The notes under the pieces: generated by a model
The model's input: the letters and a program-made list of their open reading frames with translations, nothing else
What the model was told of the DNA's origin: nothing
Database searches by the model: none
Program-made: the position numbers and the translations under genes
In this document: positions 46,116 to 57,401 of the stretch, piece after piece
Layout of the letters: each line of letters opens with the position of its first letter
How positions within the stretch are numbered: position 1 is the first letter of the stretch
NCBI RefSeq assembly: GCF_001653565.1
Contig: NZ_LYPB01000092.1
Location: 1 to 64,000 of the forward strand
Origin: Paenibacillus oryzisoli
GTDB taxonomy: Bacteria > Bacillota > Bacilli > Paenibacillales > NBRC-103111
Reading direction: 5' to 3'
DNA length: 64,000 nt

Positions 46116-46144
46116 ATCGTAAAGCTTGTTCGTCCTTTTGTCAA
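46116..46144 (-). promoter_or_regulatory. Promoter of the PTS operon
   Basis: Minus-strand TTGACA (46144-46139), 17-base spacer and TACGAT (46121-46116). A hairpin with an eight-T run lies just upstream at 46144-46167 and may insulate it. Confidence 0.75.
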
Positions 46145-46167
46145 AAAAAATAAGCAGATCGCTTATT
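46143..46167 (-). terminator. Hairpin with T-run in the PTS/flavoprotein divergent region
   Basis: Seven-base-pair stem AATAAGC/GCTTATT followed on the minus strand by eight Ts. No gene on the minus strand lies directly upstream, so it may block antisense or readthrough transcription. Confidence 0.55.
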
Positions 46168-46200
46168 TATAAAGAGTTAGTCTACATAGTAAACGTAAAA

Positions 46201-46230
46201 GTTGACTAAGTCACCTAAAAGCTGTCATAC
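46201..46230 (+). promoter_or_regulatory. Possible promoter of the flavoprotein gene
   Basis: TTGACT (46201-46206) and CATACT (46225-46230) with an 18-base spacer. TTAGTC (46178-46183) and GACTAA (46203-46208) form separated inverted half-sites, the second overlapping the -35. Confidence 0.45.
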
Positions 46231-46273
46231 TTTACCTGTACCCAAATTCAAAATTCGAGGAGGAAACACCCTT

Positions 46274-46840
46274 ATGTCTTATGATGTAATTATTATCGGT
46301 GGGGGTCCTACCGGCGCAAGCGCTGCACTATTCACTTCAAAAGCAGGCAAGAAAACACTCGTTATCGATAATGAACAAAGTGTTACGAAGCGTGCATGGA
46401 TCGAGAATCACTACGGTGTAGAAGCAATTGGCGGTCCCGACCTAGTAGAAATCGGTAAAAAACAAGCTGCTAAATTTGGAACTGAATTCGTGCAAGGCAA
46501 AGCAACACAGCTAGTAAAAAGCGAAGATAGCTTTGATGTTACGACAGAAAATGGTACATATACAGGGAAGCACGTTATTCTGGCAACTGGTCTATCCGTT
46601 GAGCTTGCTGAAGCAGCCGGTATCGCAACAAAAGAAGGAACAGAACCGCGTATCAAATCCATCGTTGATTGCGACGCGCAAGGCAAGACTAGTCTCAAAG
46701 GTGTATGGGCAGCAGGTACGACAGCTGGCGTTAGCATGCACACGATTATCACCGCTGGTGATGGAGCCAAGGTCGCTATCAATATTATTAGTGAACTTAA
46801 TGGCACGCGTTATGTAGATCACGATGTGTTAAAAGCTTAG
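46274..46840 (+). CDS. Small FAD-dependent oxidoreductase, thioredoxin-reductase-like
   Basis: A 188-residue protein with an N-terminal GGGPTGASAALF dinucleotide-binding motif (about residues 9-20) and a C-terminal FAD-type motif GVWAAGTTAGVSMH (about 145-158). It corresponds to the FAD domain of thioredoxin reductase without the inserted NADPH domain and without a CxxC pair, so it should need a partner for reduction. GGAGG is nine bases ahead of the ATG at 46274. Flanked by a possible promoter and a clear terminator: single-gene unit. Function unknown. Confidence 0.8.
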   Translation: MSYDVIIIGGGPTGASAALFTSKAGKKTLVIDNEQSVTKRAWIENHYGVEAIGGPDLVEIGKKQAAKFGTEFVQGKATQLVKSEDSFDVTTENGTYTGKHVILATGLSVELAEAAGIATKEGTEPRIKSIVDCDAQGKTSLKGVWAAGTTAGVSMHTIITAGDGAKVAINIISELNGTRYVDHDVLKA

Positions 46841-46854
46841 TTCCTATGTATGCG

Positions 46855-46906
46855 AAAACCGCTAATCGGCACCCTTCACAGGTGATCGACTAGCGGTTTT
46901 ATTTGA
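46855..46906 (+). terminator. Bidirectional terminator
   Basis: Stem AAAACCGCTA/TAGCGGTTTT with a 26-base loop containing a second CACC/GGTG pairing, followed by ATTTG; it serves the flavoprotein and the convergent CoA-binding gene. Confidence 0.83.
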
Positions 46907-46932
46907 TTAGCACTCATTGCTTCACACATGCA

Positions 46933-47358
46933 TTAATTGTTACGTGGGTTCAGAATTGCATCTTCCACTTTAATGCAGCGATCCATAATGACTTCTAAAC
47001 CAGCGCTGCTTGCAATACGTCCTGCTTCTTCATTCACGATATCCAATTGCAGCCAGAACACTTTCGCCCCAATTTTAACTGACTCTTCAGCTATTGGAAC
47101 AACTTGATCTGCACGACGAAATACATTGACGATATCCACAGGCTCAGGTATGTCTGATAATGATGGATAGCATTTCTCACCTAGAATCTGCTCGGCATTG
47201 GGATTAACGGGAATAATTCGGTATCCTCGATTTTGCATCGCGGCTGAAACCATATAAGATGTGCGATCCGGTTTATCGGATAAGCCTACTACTGCGATAT
47301 TCCCTGCATTGGCAAGCAGTTCTTTGATATGTTCCCTAGACGGATTCTCAAATGTCAT
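46933..47358 (-). CDS. CoA-binding domain protein
   Basis: A 141-residue Rossmann-fold protein of the CoA-binding family (YccU/YneT type), with the nucleotide loop NIAVVGLSDKPDRTSYMV (about residues 19-36) and RIIPVNPNAEQILGEKCY. Family members are small CoA-binding proteins of unknown physiological role. It is the third gene of an operon after aroA and the C39 peptidase, 13 bases from the latter. Confidence 0.85.
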   Translation of the reverse strand: MTFENPSREHIKELLANAGNIAVVGLSDKPDRTSYMVSAAMQNRGYRIIPVNPNAEQILGEKCYPSLSDIPEPVDIVNVFRRADQVVPIAEESVKIGAKVFWLQLDIVNEEAGRIASSAGLEVIMDRCIKVEDAILNPRNN

Positions 47359-47371
47359 GTGAATCGCTCTC

Positions 47372-48193
47372 CTATTTATTCAAGTAGGTTAGACCTTGTT
47401 TCCCCATTGCTGTCCAAGTTTCAATAAACTGCGCTTTGTTCACTTTTACTTGCTTCTTTCCACTCAAAGGGTCATTTAAGTAAACATTCGTTTCGTCAAA
47501 TCCAACAAGGACAACAGCATGCTCGGAATATGTTGTCTTTATTGGACCGATTGGCGTATCCCAGGTTACCCATTTGTACGGAAGATTATAATCAATCGTC
47601 GTCCAGACGATAACTGGTATCCCATGGGCCACTTGCCCCTCGTATAATTCAAATGATTCACCTGTAACATTAATCGCTTGAGGAATATTGTTTTTCAACA
47701 GTGGAAACAATCCTGCAGCATAAATACCAAAACCTCGCTTCTTACGAGTTACGTCTCCAACGAAGCCTGAGTTCGGATTGCCCCAGTAAGTGATGTTACC
47801 GTTCCCATCCAGTGTTGCTGGCGTCATATCTGTAGGCATTTCAGAGACCAAATCCATCTTCGATTTGTTAACGCCATAGTACTGCAACAGCATCGTGAGA
47901 CTCGTGATCTCACAGCCCGCGGGCAGTTCAGGTAATTGCTGTATGCTGGGGACATCCAACATGGCTGATTGGACCTGTGCAGCCGAAGGCGACGGTGTCG
48001 GCTTCACGGTTTCCTTCGCCGCAGGGGTGGGCTTATCAACTGCTAAGACTACTGGACCAGAAGCGAATAAAGCTGGTTCTTTCCCTGTAGCCTTCGCATA
48101 AAGCAATACAGCAAACACGCTGCTCGCAAATGTAAGACCCGCTACGAGAAACAATCCAAACGTCACTTTCAAGCCTTGCCAAATAATCCTCAT
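47372..48193 (-). CDS. C39-family peptidase-like protein, membrane-anchored
   Basis: A 273-residue protein with one N-terminal membrane segment or signal (about residues 9-33), a Pro/Thr/Lys-rich linker to about 75, and a C39-like peptidase domain. Catalytic-type residues are Cys in GCEITSLTMLLQYYG (about 98), His in HAVVLVGFD and Asp in LNDPLSGKK. Proteins of this type are usually extracellular and undefined in substrate. It follows aroA by 31 bases. Whether it relates to spore or cell-surface function is not known. Confidence 0.82.
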   Translation of the reverse strand: MRIIWQGLKVTFGLFLVAGLTFASSVFAVLLYAKATGKEPALFASGPVVLAVDKPTPAAKETVKPTPSPSAAQVQSAMLDVPSIQQLPELPAGCEITSLTMLLQYYGVNKSKMDLVSEMPTDMTPATLDGNGNITYWGNPNSGFVGDVTRKKRGFGIYAAGLFPLLKNNIPQAINVTGESFELYEGQVAHGIPVIVWTTIDYNLPYKWVTWDTPIGPIKTTYSEHAVVLVGFDETNVYLNDPLSGKKQVKVNKAQFIETWTAMGKQGLTYLNK

Positions 48194-48224
48194 GCTGACT
48201 CACCCATTCAATGTAATTGAGATT

Positions 48225-49523
48225 CTAGGACTCGCTCACTAGCTCAACCTGTGCACCAATCGAACGCAAGTGGTCGAAGTATTGTGGATACGATTTCGCC
48301 ACATGGTGGGCATCCCGAATCGTTAAACCCTTCTCAGAGCGCAAACCAACTACAGTTAAAGCCATGATAACACGATGATCGAAATGCGCATTAATTTCGA
48401 CGCCACCTTCCACCCCTTGTGGTTTACCATGAACAATAATTTCACTCTGACGCTCTTCTACATGGGCTCCAGCCTTGCGAAGCTCATTCAAATAATCTGT
48501 GATACGATCACACTCTTTATACCGCAGGTTCTCAACATTGTAGAATCGTGAAGTACCTTCTGCAAACACAGCCGCAGCAACCATAGCAAGAACCGCATCT
48601 GTGAAATGATCACCGTCGAATTCTCCCGCAACTAAGCGCTGATTCCCACGTACATGTACAACACCATTGTCATGCGTTAAGTCAACACCCATTGCCTTCA
48701 GAACATCCACACAAGCCTTCTCGCCTTGCTTGCTGTTCTCTTCTAGTCGAAGCACGCGAACATCGGAATTCGTAACCGCAGCGGCAGCTAGAATGGCTGC
48801 TGAACCCGGATAATCGCCTTGGATCACATATTCCTTGGCTTCATAGGATTGTCCACCTGGGATACGGTAGTGCATCAAATCCTCACTTGCGTGAACGACG
48901 ATGCCAGCCTGAGCTAATACTTCAAGCGTTTGTCCTACAATAATTTTGGACTTCAAATCATGCAGAACTTCAATTTCACTGTCTTCTTCCAATAGTGGCG
49001 TCATGAACAACAAAGAACTCAAGAACTGCGAACTCACATTACCAGAAACGGTAATTTTACCACCGCGAGGTTGTCCCCCTTTAATTGTTATCGGCAAACG
49101 ACCGTTATTATGTTGTACTTCTACACCCATTTGTTGCAAAGTATCGATTAAATCATCGTGAGGACGTTTCCCCAATGATTCTGGATATGTATTAACGAAT
49201 GTTACTTCTGGACAGAAAGCAGCCGTAGACATCAAAAAGCGAAGTACAGCACCCGCATTCCCAACGTTCAACTCGGACACATGCTTAGGGTTCTTACCGA
49301 AGCCTGTGATGACGATTTTCTCATCATCTTCTTCAATAATAGCGCCAAGATCACGCACACATCGTCTCATTGCGTCGCTATCTTCACTATGAGCAGGGTA
49401 ATAGATTGTACTTGTCCCATTAGCTAGTGCACCGATTAGCAAGTAGCGAGTTGTGTAGTTTTTGGAGGATAACGCATTAATTTCCCCTTGAAGATGGGAA
49501 GTTGGCTTTACGATGGCTTTCAT
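48225..49523 (-). CDS. aroA: 3-phosphoshikimate 1-carboxyvinyltransferase (EPSP synthase)
   Basis: Sixth step of the shikimate pathway: PEP plus shikimate-3-phosphate to EPSP. The 432-residue protein has TRYLLIGALANGTS near residue 25, NVGNAGAVLRFLM (the EPSPS signature, NxGxxxR) at about 84-96, and the RYKECDR motif near 330. Length is normal. The ATG at 49523 has AAGGAG 12 bases upstream and fits the family N-terminus; an extra 23-residue upstream extension is rejected. First gene of an operon with the C39 peptidase and CoA-binding genes. The aroK gene is 500 bases away, but separate. Confidence 0.96.
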   Translation of the reverse strand: MKAIVKPTSHLQGEINALSSKNYTTRYLLIGALANGTSTIYYPAHSEDSDAMRRCVRDLGAIIEEDDEKIVITGFGKNPKHVSELNVGNAGAVLRFLMSTAAFCPEVTFVNTYPESLGKRPHDDLIDTLQQMGVEVQHNNGRLPITIKGGQPRGGKITVSGNVSSQFLSSLLFMTPLLEEDSEIEVLHDLKSKIIVGQTLEVLAQAGIVVHASEDLMHYRIPGGQSYEAKEYVIQGDYPGSAAILAAAAVTNSDVRVLRLEENSKQGEKACVDVLKAMGVDLTHDNGVVHVRGNQRLVAGEFDGDHFTDAVLAMVAAAVFAEGTSRFYNVENLRYKECDRITDYLNELRKAGAHVEERQSEIIVHGKPQGVEGGVEINAHFDHRVIMALTVVGLRSEKGLTIRDAHHVAKSYPQYFDHLRSIGAQVELVSES

Positions 49524-49710
49524 GTCGTTTATTAACTCCTTCTCGAGTAGTTTATATGTATATATCCAGCACAATGAATGCCAAGAAGCCAAACATTAGC
49601 GGAAGATAGATCCTAAGATTTATTGACAGTGTACCATACGAATTGTAACTTGGGAACCATCTCTCCTAGCAGAAACGTCATGGAGAGGTTAGGTCAATGA
49701 AACACTTCGT

Positions 49711-49739
49711 TTGACATCACCGTGTTATATTTCTATCAT
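49711..49739 (+). promoter_or_regulatory. Promoter of the rhodanese gene
   Basis: TTGACA (49711-49716), 17-base spacer, TATCAT (49734-49739). Confidence 0.8.
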
Positions 49740-49787
49740 ATTAAGATAAGAAGCTTTCTTCTGAAAATACAAACATGGAGGCATATC

Positions 49788-50078
49788 ATGGACACGATTC
49801 TACCATCCGAGATCAAAGCAAGACTCGCACAAGGAGAGCAGCTAACACTTATCGACGTTCGCGAAGATGAGGAAGTAGCGGAAGGAATGATTCAAGGCGC
49901 ACTACATATCCCATTAGGCCAATTACCCGAGCGGCTTAGCGAGATCCCACAAGTCGACGAAGTTATTTTGGTATGCCGTAGTGGAAATCGAAGTGGACGC
50001 GCACTAGGCTATCTAGAAGCCAATGGTTATAAAGGACTTAAGAATATGACTGGCGGCATGCTCGAGTGGGAAGATTAA
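49788..50078 (+). CDS. Rhodanese-like sulfurtransferase domain protein
   Basis: A 96-residue single rhodanese domain, cytoplasmic. The active-site loop VCRSGNRSGRALGYL carries the persulfide cysteine (about residue 65), and the N-terminal TLIDVREDEEVAEGMI and GALHIPLG match the CH2-type rhodanese motifs. The active loop matches the CxxGxR form. GGAGG precedes the ATG at 49788 by six bases or so. A near-consensus promoter directly upstream supports separate transcription. Confidence 0.93.
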   Translation: MDTILPSEIKARLAQGEQLTLIDVREDEEVAEGMIQGALHIPLGQLPERLSEIPQVDEVILVCRSGNRSGRALGYLEANGYKGLKNMTGGMLEWED

Positions 50079-50099
50079 GCTGAAAAGCTTATCTTCTCC

Positions 50100-50609
50100 T
50101 TAGTGGCGCGCCGCTTGCTGAATGATGCGATCCGCGATTTCATCCTCATTCAAATTTGTCGTATCAATGGACGTATGAGCGAAATCATACGCATGCTTTC
50201 TTTGCTCCATTAACGAATGAACACGTTCTTCCAAATCCCCCTGCAGCAAAGGTCGATTCGTATCGCTGCTTACTCTTTGGATAATCGTTTCTGCATCCGC
50301 ATTCAATGCGACAACAAAGCCATGCTGTAACATGCATTTTCGATTAGAATCTGCAAGTACTGCACCACCACCCGTCGCAACAACTTGTCCCTCACTGTCT
50401 AATATACGTGCCAACGTCTCGGTTTCCAGGGCGCGAAAATGTGCTTCGCCATGATTGCGGAATATTTCCGATATACTCGTCTGTTGCACTTCTTCTAACA
50501 CAACATCAGAATCGCAAAAACTCCATCCTAAACGCTCTGCAAGTTTCTTGCCTACAGTTGATTTCCCTGTTCCCATGAATCCAACAAGTACAATATTTCT
50601 GACTGTCAC
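50100..50609 (-). CDS. aroK: Shikimate kinase
   Basis: Phosphorylates shikimate at O3, the step before aroA. The 169-residue protein has Walker A GFMGTGKST (about 8-16), the shikimate-binding DSD near 33-35, GGGAVL (about 79-84) and RPLL lid residues. A GTG at 50609 lies six bases after AAGGGG; the ATG at 50639 upstream would give a ten-residue extension that does not fit the family. Convergent with the rhodanese gene. Confidence 0.93.
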   Translation of the reverse strand: MTVRNIVLVGFMGTGKSTVGKKLAERLGWSFCDSDVVLEEVQQTSISEIFRNHGEAHFRALETETLARILDSEGQVVATGGGAVLADSNRKCMLQHGFVVALNADAETIIQRVSSDTNRPLLQGDLEERVHSLMEQRKHAYDFAHTSIDTTNLNEDEIADRIIQQAARH

Positions 50610-50778
50610 ACAAATCCCCTTTTCCCATACGCTAGTCATACAAACTTTCCCAACATCATACCATAGCCCTTACAGCATGAATACAATCCAACAAAAAATC
50701 ATATAGTAGTGTGAATAAATTCTAGCACAAACAGTTAAGATTGGAAGAGAGACCACCAAGGTAAGGAGAGATGGAGCT

Positions 50779-51099
50779 TTGAACCCAACTGTGCTGCAGC
50801 CCAACCAAACTACTGCCTTTACGAACCGCACACAACGCAAATTGGAGCAAATATTGCACCCGAGCTATACGCTATGCAAAGAGGATGTCGTCTGGATTCT
50901 AGAATTTATTAAGAAAAAAGTGGCTGAAGAAGACCCGATGTTGCAAGGTCTAACTCAACCACGATTATTAAGAAATTTCCGTTATTTTGCCGAGATTTCG
51001 CTCATGCTCATCCACAAACGCAATGGCTTCGATCAAGAAGCTGATCGTCTGAAGATGTGGCTGCGAGAAGCGGCTTACGGCTTACAAGATAAGCAATAA
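50779..51099 (+). CDS. Hypothetical protein
   Basis: A 106-residue protein with no signal peptide or membrane helix that I do not recognise. It is helical, with KLEQILHPSYTLCKEDVVWILEFIKKK and a C-terminal amphipathic helix, and has two cysteines at most. The TTG at 50779 follows AAGGAG by ten bases. Its stop codon lies directly beside the stop of gnd, with zero bases between. Could be a small regulatory or sporulation protein; no evidence for either. Confidence 0.6.
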   Translation: MNPTVLQPNQTTAFTNRTQRKLEQILHPSYTLCKEDVVWILEFIKKKVAEEDPMLQGLTQPRLLRNFRYFAEISLMLIHKRNGFDQEADRLKMWLREAAYGLQDKQ

Positions 51100-52515
<1,416 letters not shown>

Positions 52516-52548
52516 GTCTCTCATACACCCTTCCGATATATAAATAGT

Positions 52549-53316
52549 TTAAATCGTCATCGCGCCAAAACCGCCGTCTACTCTCAAAACTGTTCCTGTT
52601 ACAAAGCTCGATGCTTTCTCTGAAGCCAGGTACACCGCAGCACCTTGAAGCTCTGCAGCCTCACCAAATCGATTCATTGGCGTATGACGCATAATGGATT
52701 CGATCCGCTCAGGTGACAAAATCTTACGATTCTGCTCTGCTGGGAAAAAGCCTGGAATAATCGCATTGACACGCACGCGGCTCGGAGCGAACTCACGAGC
52801 TAAGTTTTGTGTGATATTATTCACAGCTGCTTTGGAAGCGGAGTAAGTGAAAACACGAGAAAGTGGTGGATCCGAAGAAACGGATGAAATATTAATAATG
52901 CTTCCGCCTTCTCCTCGTTCAACCATGTATTTCCCGAATACTTGGCAAGCTAGCACGACGCTTTTCAAATTTACCTCCATAATAGAATCCCATTCTTCCA
53001 TGGAAATGTCAAAGAAAGGTGTCGCACTATTTTTACCTGGACAATTCATGAGGATATCCGCACTGCCAGACCAAGCGATTACATCTTGAAGGACTCCCTC
53101 CAAATCTTCACGTTTCGTTGCATCTGCTTGGAAAGTCTTAGCTTCGCCGCCAATCGCCGCAATACCCTCACGAACCTGCTCGCTTTTCTCTTGATTGCGC
53201 CCAACGATAGCTACTTTTGCACCATGTCCAGCCAGGGCTAAAGCCATGGAGCCACCAAGTGTGCTATTACCGCCAATAATTACTGCTGTTTTCCCAGAAA
53301 GATCGAATAAGTTCAT
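52549..53316 (-). CDS. Short-chain dehydrogenase/reductase
   Basis: A 255-residue SDR with the nucleotide loop GGNSTLGGSMALAL (about residues 14-27), catalytic Ser in NISSVSS and Tyr/Lys in YSASKAAVNN (about 155-164). Similar enzymes in sugar-acid operons act as gluconate 5-dehydrogenase, KduD or mannonate reductase types. Context (gluconokinase, LarA-like protein, 6-phosphogluconate dehydrogenase) suggests a gluconate-related reduction, but the substrate is open. The ATG at 53316 has GAGAGG nine bases upstream. Confidence 0.85.
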   Translation of the reverse strand: MNLFDLSGKTAVIIGGNSTLGGSMALALAGHGAKVAIVGRNQEKSEQVREGIAAIGGEAKTFQADATKREDLEGVLQDVIAWSGSADILMNCPGKNSATPFFDISMEEWDSIMEVNLKSVVLACQVFGKYMVERGEGGSIINISSVSSDPPLSRVFTYSASKAAVNNITQNLAREFAPSRVRVNAIIPGFFPAEQNRKILSPERIESIMRHTPMNRFGEAAELQGAAVYLASEKASSFVTGTVLRVDGGFGAMTI

Positions 53317-53358
53317 TGTCGTCATCCTCTCGAATACTAGTGTTTTGTCTCTCATACT

Positions 53359-54921
53359 TTATGATTGAGGACTCCGTAGGTGCTGACTTTGAAAAGCGGT
53401 AATCGCGTCGAATTGATCTTTTAACTGATGATATACGCTCGTATAAATAGATGTCAATTGTTGATATACGCGATAATCGTTTTCATTCACCTCGTGAGCC
53501 TTTCCTACCCCGATCCATTTGTGGGCATGTGATAAGTCGTCGATCTCTCCCATCGCGAGCAAACCAAGCAAAGCTGCACCAATTCCTGAGCCCTCTATAG
53601 AGTCTGGAACGGTTACGGCTGTACCAAGCATATCGGTCATCATCTGACGCCAGAACTCCGAACGAGCGAAGCCGCCTGATGCCCGAATAACAGTTGCAGG
53701 TCCCATCATTCGTTCCAATGATGTGGCAACGGCTTGAATGGAGAACATAACGCCTTCCAATGCAGCACGAATCATATGCTTCTTCTGATGACTAAGCGAT
53801 AGACCGAAATAAACGCCACGTGCATTCGCATTCCAATAAGGAGCGCGTTCGCCCGACAGCAAAGGCAAGAAGAGCAAACCATCAGAACCTGCACCCACTT
53901 CAGCAGCAAGTGCGGTCAAGTGATCGTAGGGATCCATGCCCATGCGGCGAGCTTCCTCGGCTTCTGCTGTCGCGATCTGATCTCTCACCCAACGGAAGAC
54001 GATCCCTCCATTGTTAATCGGCCCGCCAACGACCCAGAAGTTCTCCGTTAACGCGTAACAGAATAACTTACCTTCTGGATCCGTTTGCGGCTTGTTGACG
54101 ACACTGCGAACTGCACCGCTCGTGCCGATCGTAACCGCGACAACACCAGGCTCGAAGGCACCTACGCCAAGGTTGGCAAGTACACCATCAGAAGCGCCAA
54201 CAATAAACGGCGTTTCCGCGGACAAGCCCATCAAAGCAGCATACGCCGCGCTCATACCTTGTACACGATGTGTGGTAGGCACAAGCGTAGAGAGCTGTTT
54301 CGGCGTTACGCCTGCATAGTCAAGTGCCCCCTCATCCCAATCCAATTGCTCGAGATTGAATAAGCCAGTGGCACTGGCTAGCGAATGGTCAATTACATAC
54401 TGACCAAACAGCTTGGCAAACACATACTCTTTAATCCCTATAAATTTATGAGTCTTTTGAACAAGCGCCGGTTCATGTTCGCCGAACCACTTCAATTTCA
54501 AAAGTGGTGACATCGGGTGAATCGGTGTGCCCGTTCTCGCATAAATCTGTTGACCAAGTCCATTCTGCTTCAAATCCTCCGCATATTTCGCGGCACGATT
54601 GTCTGCCCATGTAATACATTGGGTTAATGGCTTATTAGCCTCATCTACCGCGATTAGACTATGCATCGCCGAGCTGAAAGATACGCAAAGCACTTGTTCA
54701 GGCGAGATGTCTTGCTTACGAACAACGGCGCCAATTCCATGAACCACCGCATCAAAGATTTGATCCGGATCCTGTTCAGCACGATCTGCGGCAGGTGTGA
54801 ATAATGGATATTCGATGGAATGGGAGGCAAGTACCTGGCCATCCCGATTGATGACCAGTGTTTTGGTGCTCGTGGTACCGATATCAGCCGCAATGATATA
54901 GGGCTTCTGACTTTCCGTCAT
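53359..54921 (-). CDS. gntK: Gluconokinase (FGGY family)
   Basis: Phosphorylates D-gluconate to 6-phosphogluconate. The 520-residue protein has the N-terminal ADIGTTSTKT ATP-binding motif (about residues 12-21), two actin-like domains and GSDGLLFLPLLSGERAPYWN (about 355-374), typical of bacterial GntK and xylulose kinase relatives. Length fits gluconokinase. Start overlaps the stop of the LarA-like gene by four bases. No dedicated gluconate permease is in the operon, which is unusual. Confidence 0.9.
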   Translation of the reverse strand: MTESQKPYIIAADIGTTSTKTLVINRDGQVLASHSIEYPLFTPAADRAEQDPDQIFDAVVHGIGAVVRKQDISPEQVLCVSFSSAMHSLIAVDEANKPLTQCITWADNRAAKYAEDLKQNGLGQQIYARTGTPIHPMSPLLKLKWFGEHEPALVQKTHKFIGIKEYVFAKLFGQYVIDHSLASATGLFNLEQLDWDEGALDYAGVTPKQLSTLVPTTHRVQGMSAAYAALMGLSAETPFIVGASDGVLANLGVGAFEPGVVAVTIGTSGAVRSVVNKPQTDPEGKLFCYALTENFWVVGGPINNGGIVFRWVRDQIATAEAEEARRMGMDPYDHLTALAAEVGAGSDGLLFLPLLSGERAPYWNANARGVYFGLSLSHQKKHMIRAALEGVMFSIQAVATSLERMMGPATVIRASGGFARSEFWRQMMTDMLGTAVTVPDSIEGSGIGAALLGLLAMGEIDDLSHAHKWIGVGKAHEVNENDYRVYQQLTSIYTSVYHQLKDQFDAITAFQSQHLRSPQS

Positions 54922-56189
54922 GTGCGAAGATTCCCCTCTGCATTAAATAATAAATCATAAGGCTCTGATAAAATTTCGATATCCGGATGCTGACGAGCAG
55001 CATCAAGGAGGTTCACTGAAATTTCAATCTCACCTAAGTGGAGTGTATCTTGGATACGAACAAGCTTACAGGTCGTATAATCCAAGATATTACACGTTTT
55101 CACGGCTGCTTTGATTGCATAGAAATCATTTTCTAACGTCGTCGCGATTTTCGTTGGTGCGCACACGGTCGATGTTAATCCGTTGGCATAGGTGAATTCT
55201 AGATTTGTTTTATCTACCAAACGTTGTGTCGTAAAATCAGCCGTACCCACACCATTAGCATTGCCTTTGGTTTCATGTGTCAAATCAAGAACAACCATCT
55301 TCGACACTTCGGGTCCGCCATGTGCATACGGGGTAGGATAGCGCCCCGTCACGTTGGGATCCATGCCATCGCCGCTAATGTTTTTACCGATGTAGTCAAT
55401 TACAAGAACATCGATTTCATCGAATAAAATTTTGGGTAAACGAGATTTCGCTTCTACAAGCAGAAGCTCCTCACGTGCCTCAATCTCAGCCGCAGGAAGT
55501 ACTTCAACCTGACAAGTCTCGTCGTAAGCATTCTCAACAAGCGCTACTCCGAAAACGATGGGCAGCTTCTCAATCATCAAATTCGCCATAGCGGGGACAT
55601 TCTCAGCCATGTATTTAAATCCGAGCTGATGGCAAGCTTCCGCGCCTTTTTGTTTACCAAGACCAATCGCGATCATCTTCATGATGCCGCTCTCAATGCG
55701 TCCGCGGAATGCTGTATGCGGTTTAACACGATTAATGACGACAATGGCGTCTGCTTCTGATGCAATGCGATCCACATAAACAGGCAAACCGTTTGGCAGC
55801 TGATCAATTTGAACAACTTCCATAGAAGAACGAATAGGTGCACCCATCGTTTCTTCGGTAATACCGAAGTGCTGAAGCACCTCAGTCTGACCCTCTGCCG
55901 TCGCCCCGCCATGGCTTCCCATACAAGGAACGATAAACGGATGTGCCCCTCTCGCCTTGATCGCATCCAAGGTTGTCTTCGTGAAGCCCGCGATATTCGC
56001 AATCCCTCTACTTCCTACGGCAACAGCAACCTGCTGTCCAGGAAGGATGCTGGGCATAACCCCGCTGCTTTCCAACTTATCAGCAAGCTCTTGCAGAGGA
56101 TTGTCCAAGATCGTACGATCGAACTTCTGGCGAATTTTGACCATTTGTGGAATCGGAATATCATTTAACAGCTCTCGTAAAACACTCAT
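54918..56189 (-). CDS. LarA-like (DUF2088) protein in the gluconate operon
   Basis: A 423-residue protein of the LarA/lactate-racemase superfamily. The N-terminal half has GSHGGATAEGQ (about residues 92-102), and VNRVKPHTAFRGRIESGI leads to a lysine (GIMKMI) about 13 residues after the histidine. In LarA these regions hold the nickel-pincer cofactor lysine and catalytic histidines; the exact pattern here differs, so cofactor use is uncertain. Desguin and colleagues described a D-gluconate epimerase among LarA homologs, and the position directly before gluconokinase fits a sugar-acid epimerase. Function unproven. Confidence 0.65.
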   Translation of the reverse strand: MSVLRELLNDIPIPQMVKIRQKFDRTILDNPLQELADKLESSGVMPSILPGQQVAVAVGSRGIANIAGFTKTTLDAIKARGAHPFIVPCMGSHGGATAEGQTEVLQHFGITEETMGAPIRSSMEVVQIDQLPNGLPVYVDRIASEADAIVVINRVKPHTAFRGRIESGIMKMIAIGLGKQKGAEACHQLGFKYMAENVPAMANLMIEKLPIVFGVALVENAYDETCQVEVLPAAEIEAREELLLVEAKSRLPKILFDEIDVLVIDYIGKNISGDGMDPNVTGRYPTPYAHGGPEVSKMVVLDLTHETKGNANGVGTADFTTQRLVDKTNLEFTYANGLTSTVCAPTKIATTLENDFYAIKAAVKTCNILDYTTCKLVRIQDTLHLGEIEISVNLLDAARQHPDIEILSEPYDLLFNAEGNLRT

Positions 56190-56207
56190 CGATTTCTCCC
56201 ACTTTCC

Positions 56208-57221
<1,014 letters not shown>

Positions 57222-57244
57222 TCAAGTAGAAGCATATCACATCC

Positions 57245-57260
57245 ATGCACACGTTAACAA
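57245..57260 (-). promoter_or_regulatory. cre-like palindrome upstream of the gluconate-type operon
   Basis: Minus-strand TTGTTAACGTGTGCAT matches 14 of 16 positions of the WTGNNARCGNWWWCAW cre consensus. It lies 33 bases upstream of the LacI-family gene start, in a region that must hold the operon promoter. LacI-family operators have similar symmetry, so the operator of the local regulator is the alternative. Confidence 0.55.
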
Positions 57261-57277
57261 TAGTCTTTTCGCTAGAC

Positions 57278-57301
57278 AAAAAAACTCCCCTTTCAGGGAG
57301 T
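57278..57301 (-). terminator. Terminator upstream of the gluconate-type operon
   Basis: Stem CTCCC/GGGAG extended to ACTCCC(C)/GGGAGT with seven Ts after it on the minus strand. Confidence 0.75.
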
Positions 57302-57343
57302 GTATCACCTATGATATTTATAATTCCTCTTATAAACACACAA

Positions 57344-57381
57344 AAGAGAGTCCCGTATACGTTCATACAGGCTCTCTTTCA
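57344..57381 (-). terminator. Terminator of the hypothetical gene at 57402-57998
   Basis: Fourteen-position stem AAAGAGAG(T)CC.GTAT/ATAC.GG(C)CTCTCTTT, then TTTTGTG on the minus strand. Confidence 0.78.
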
Positions 57382-57401
57382 TCCCAGCACACTATTCATT
57401 C

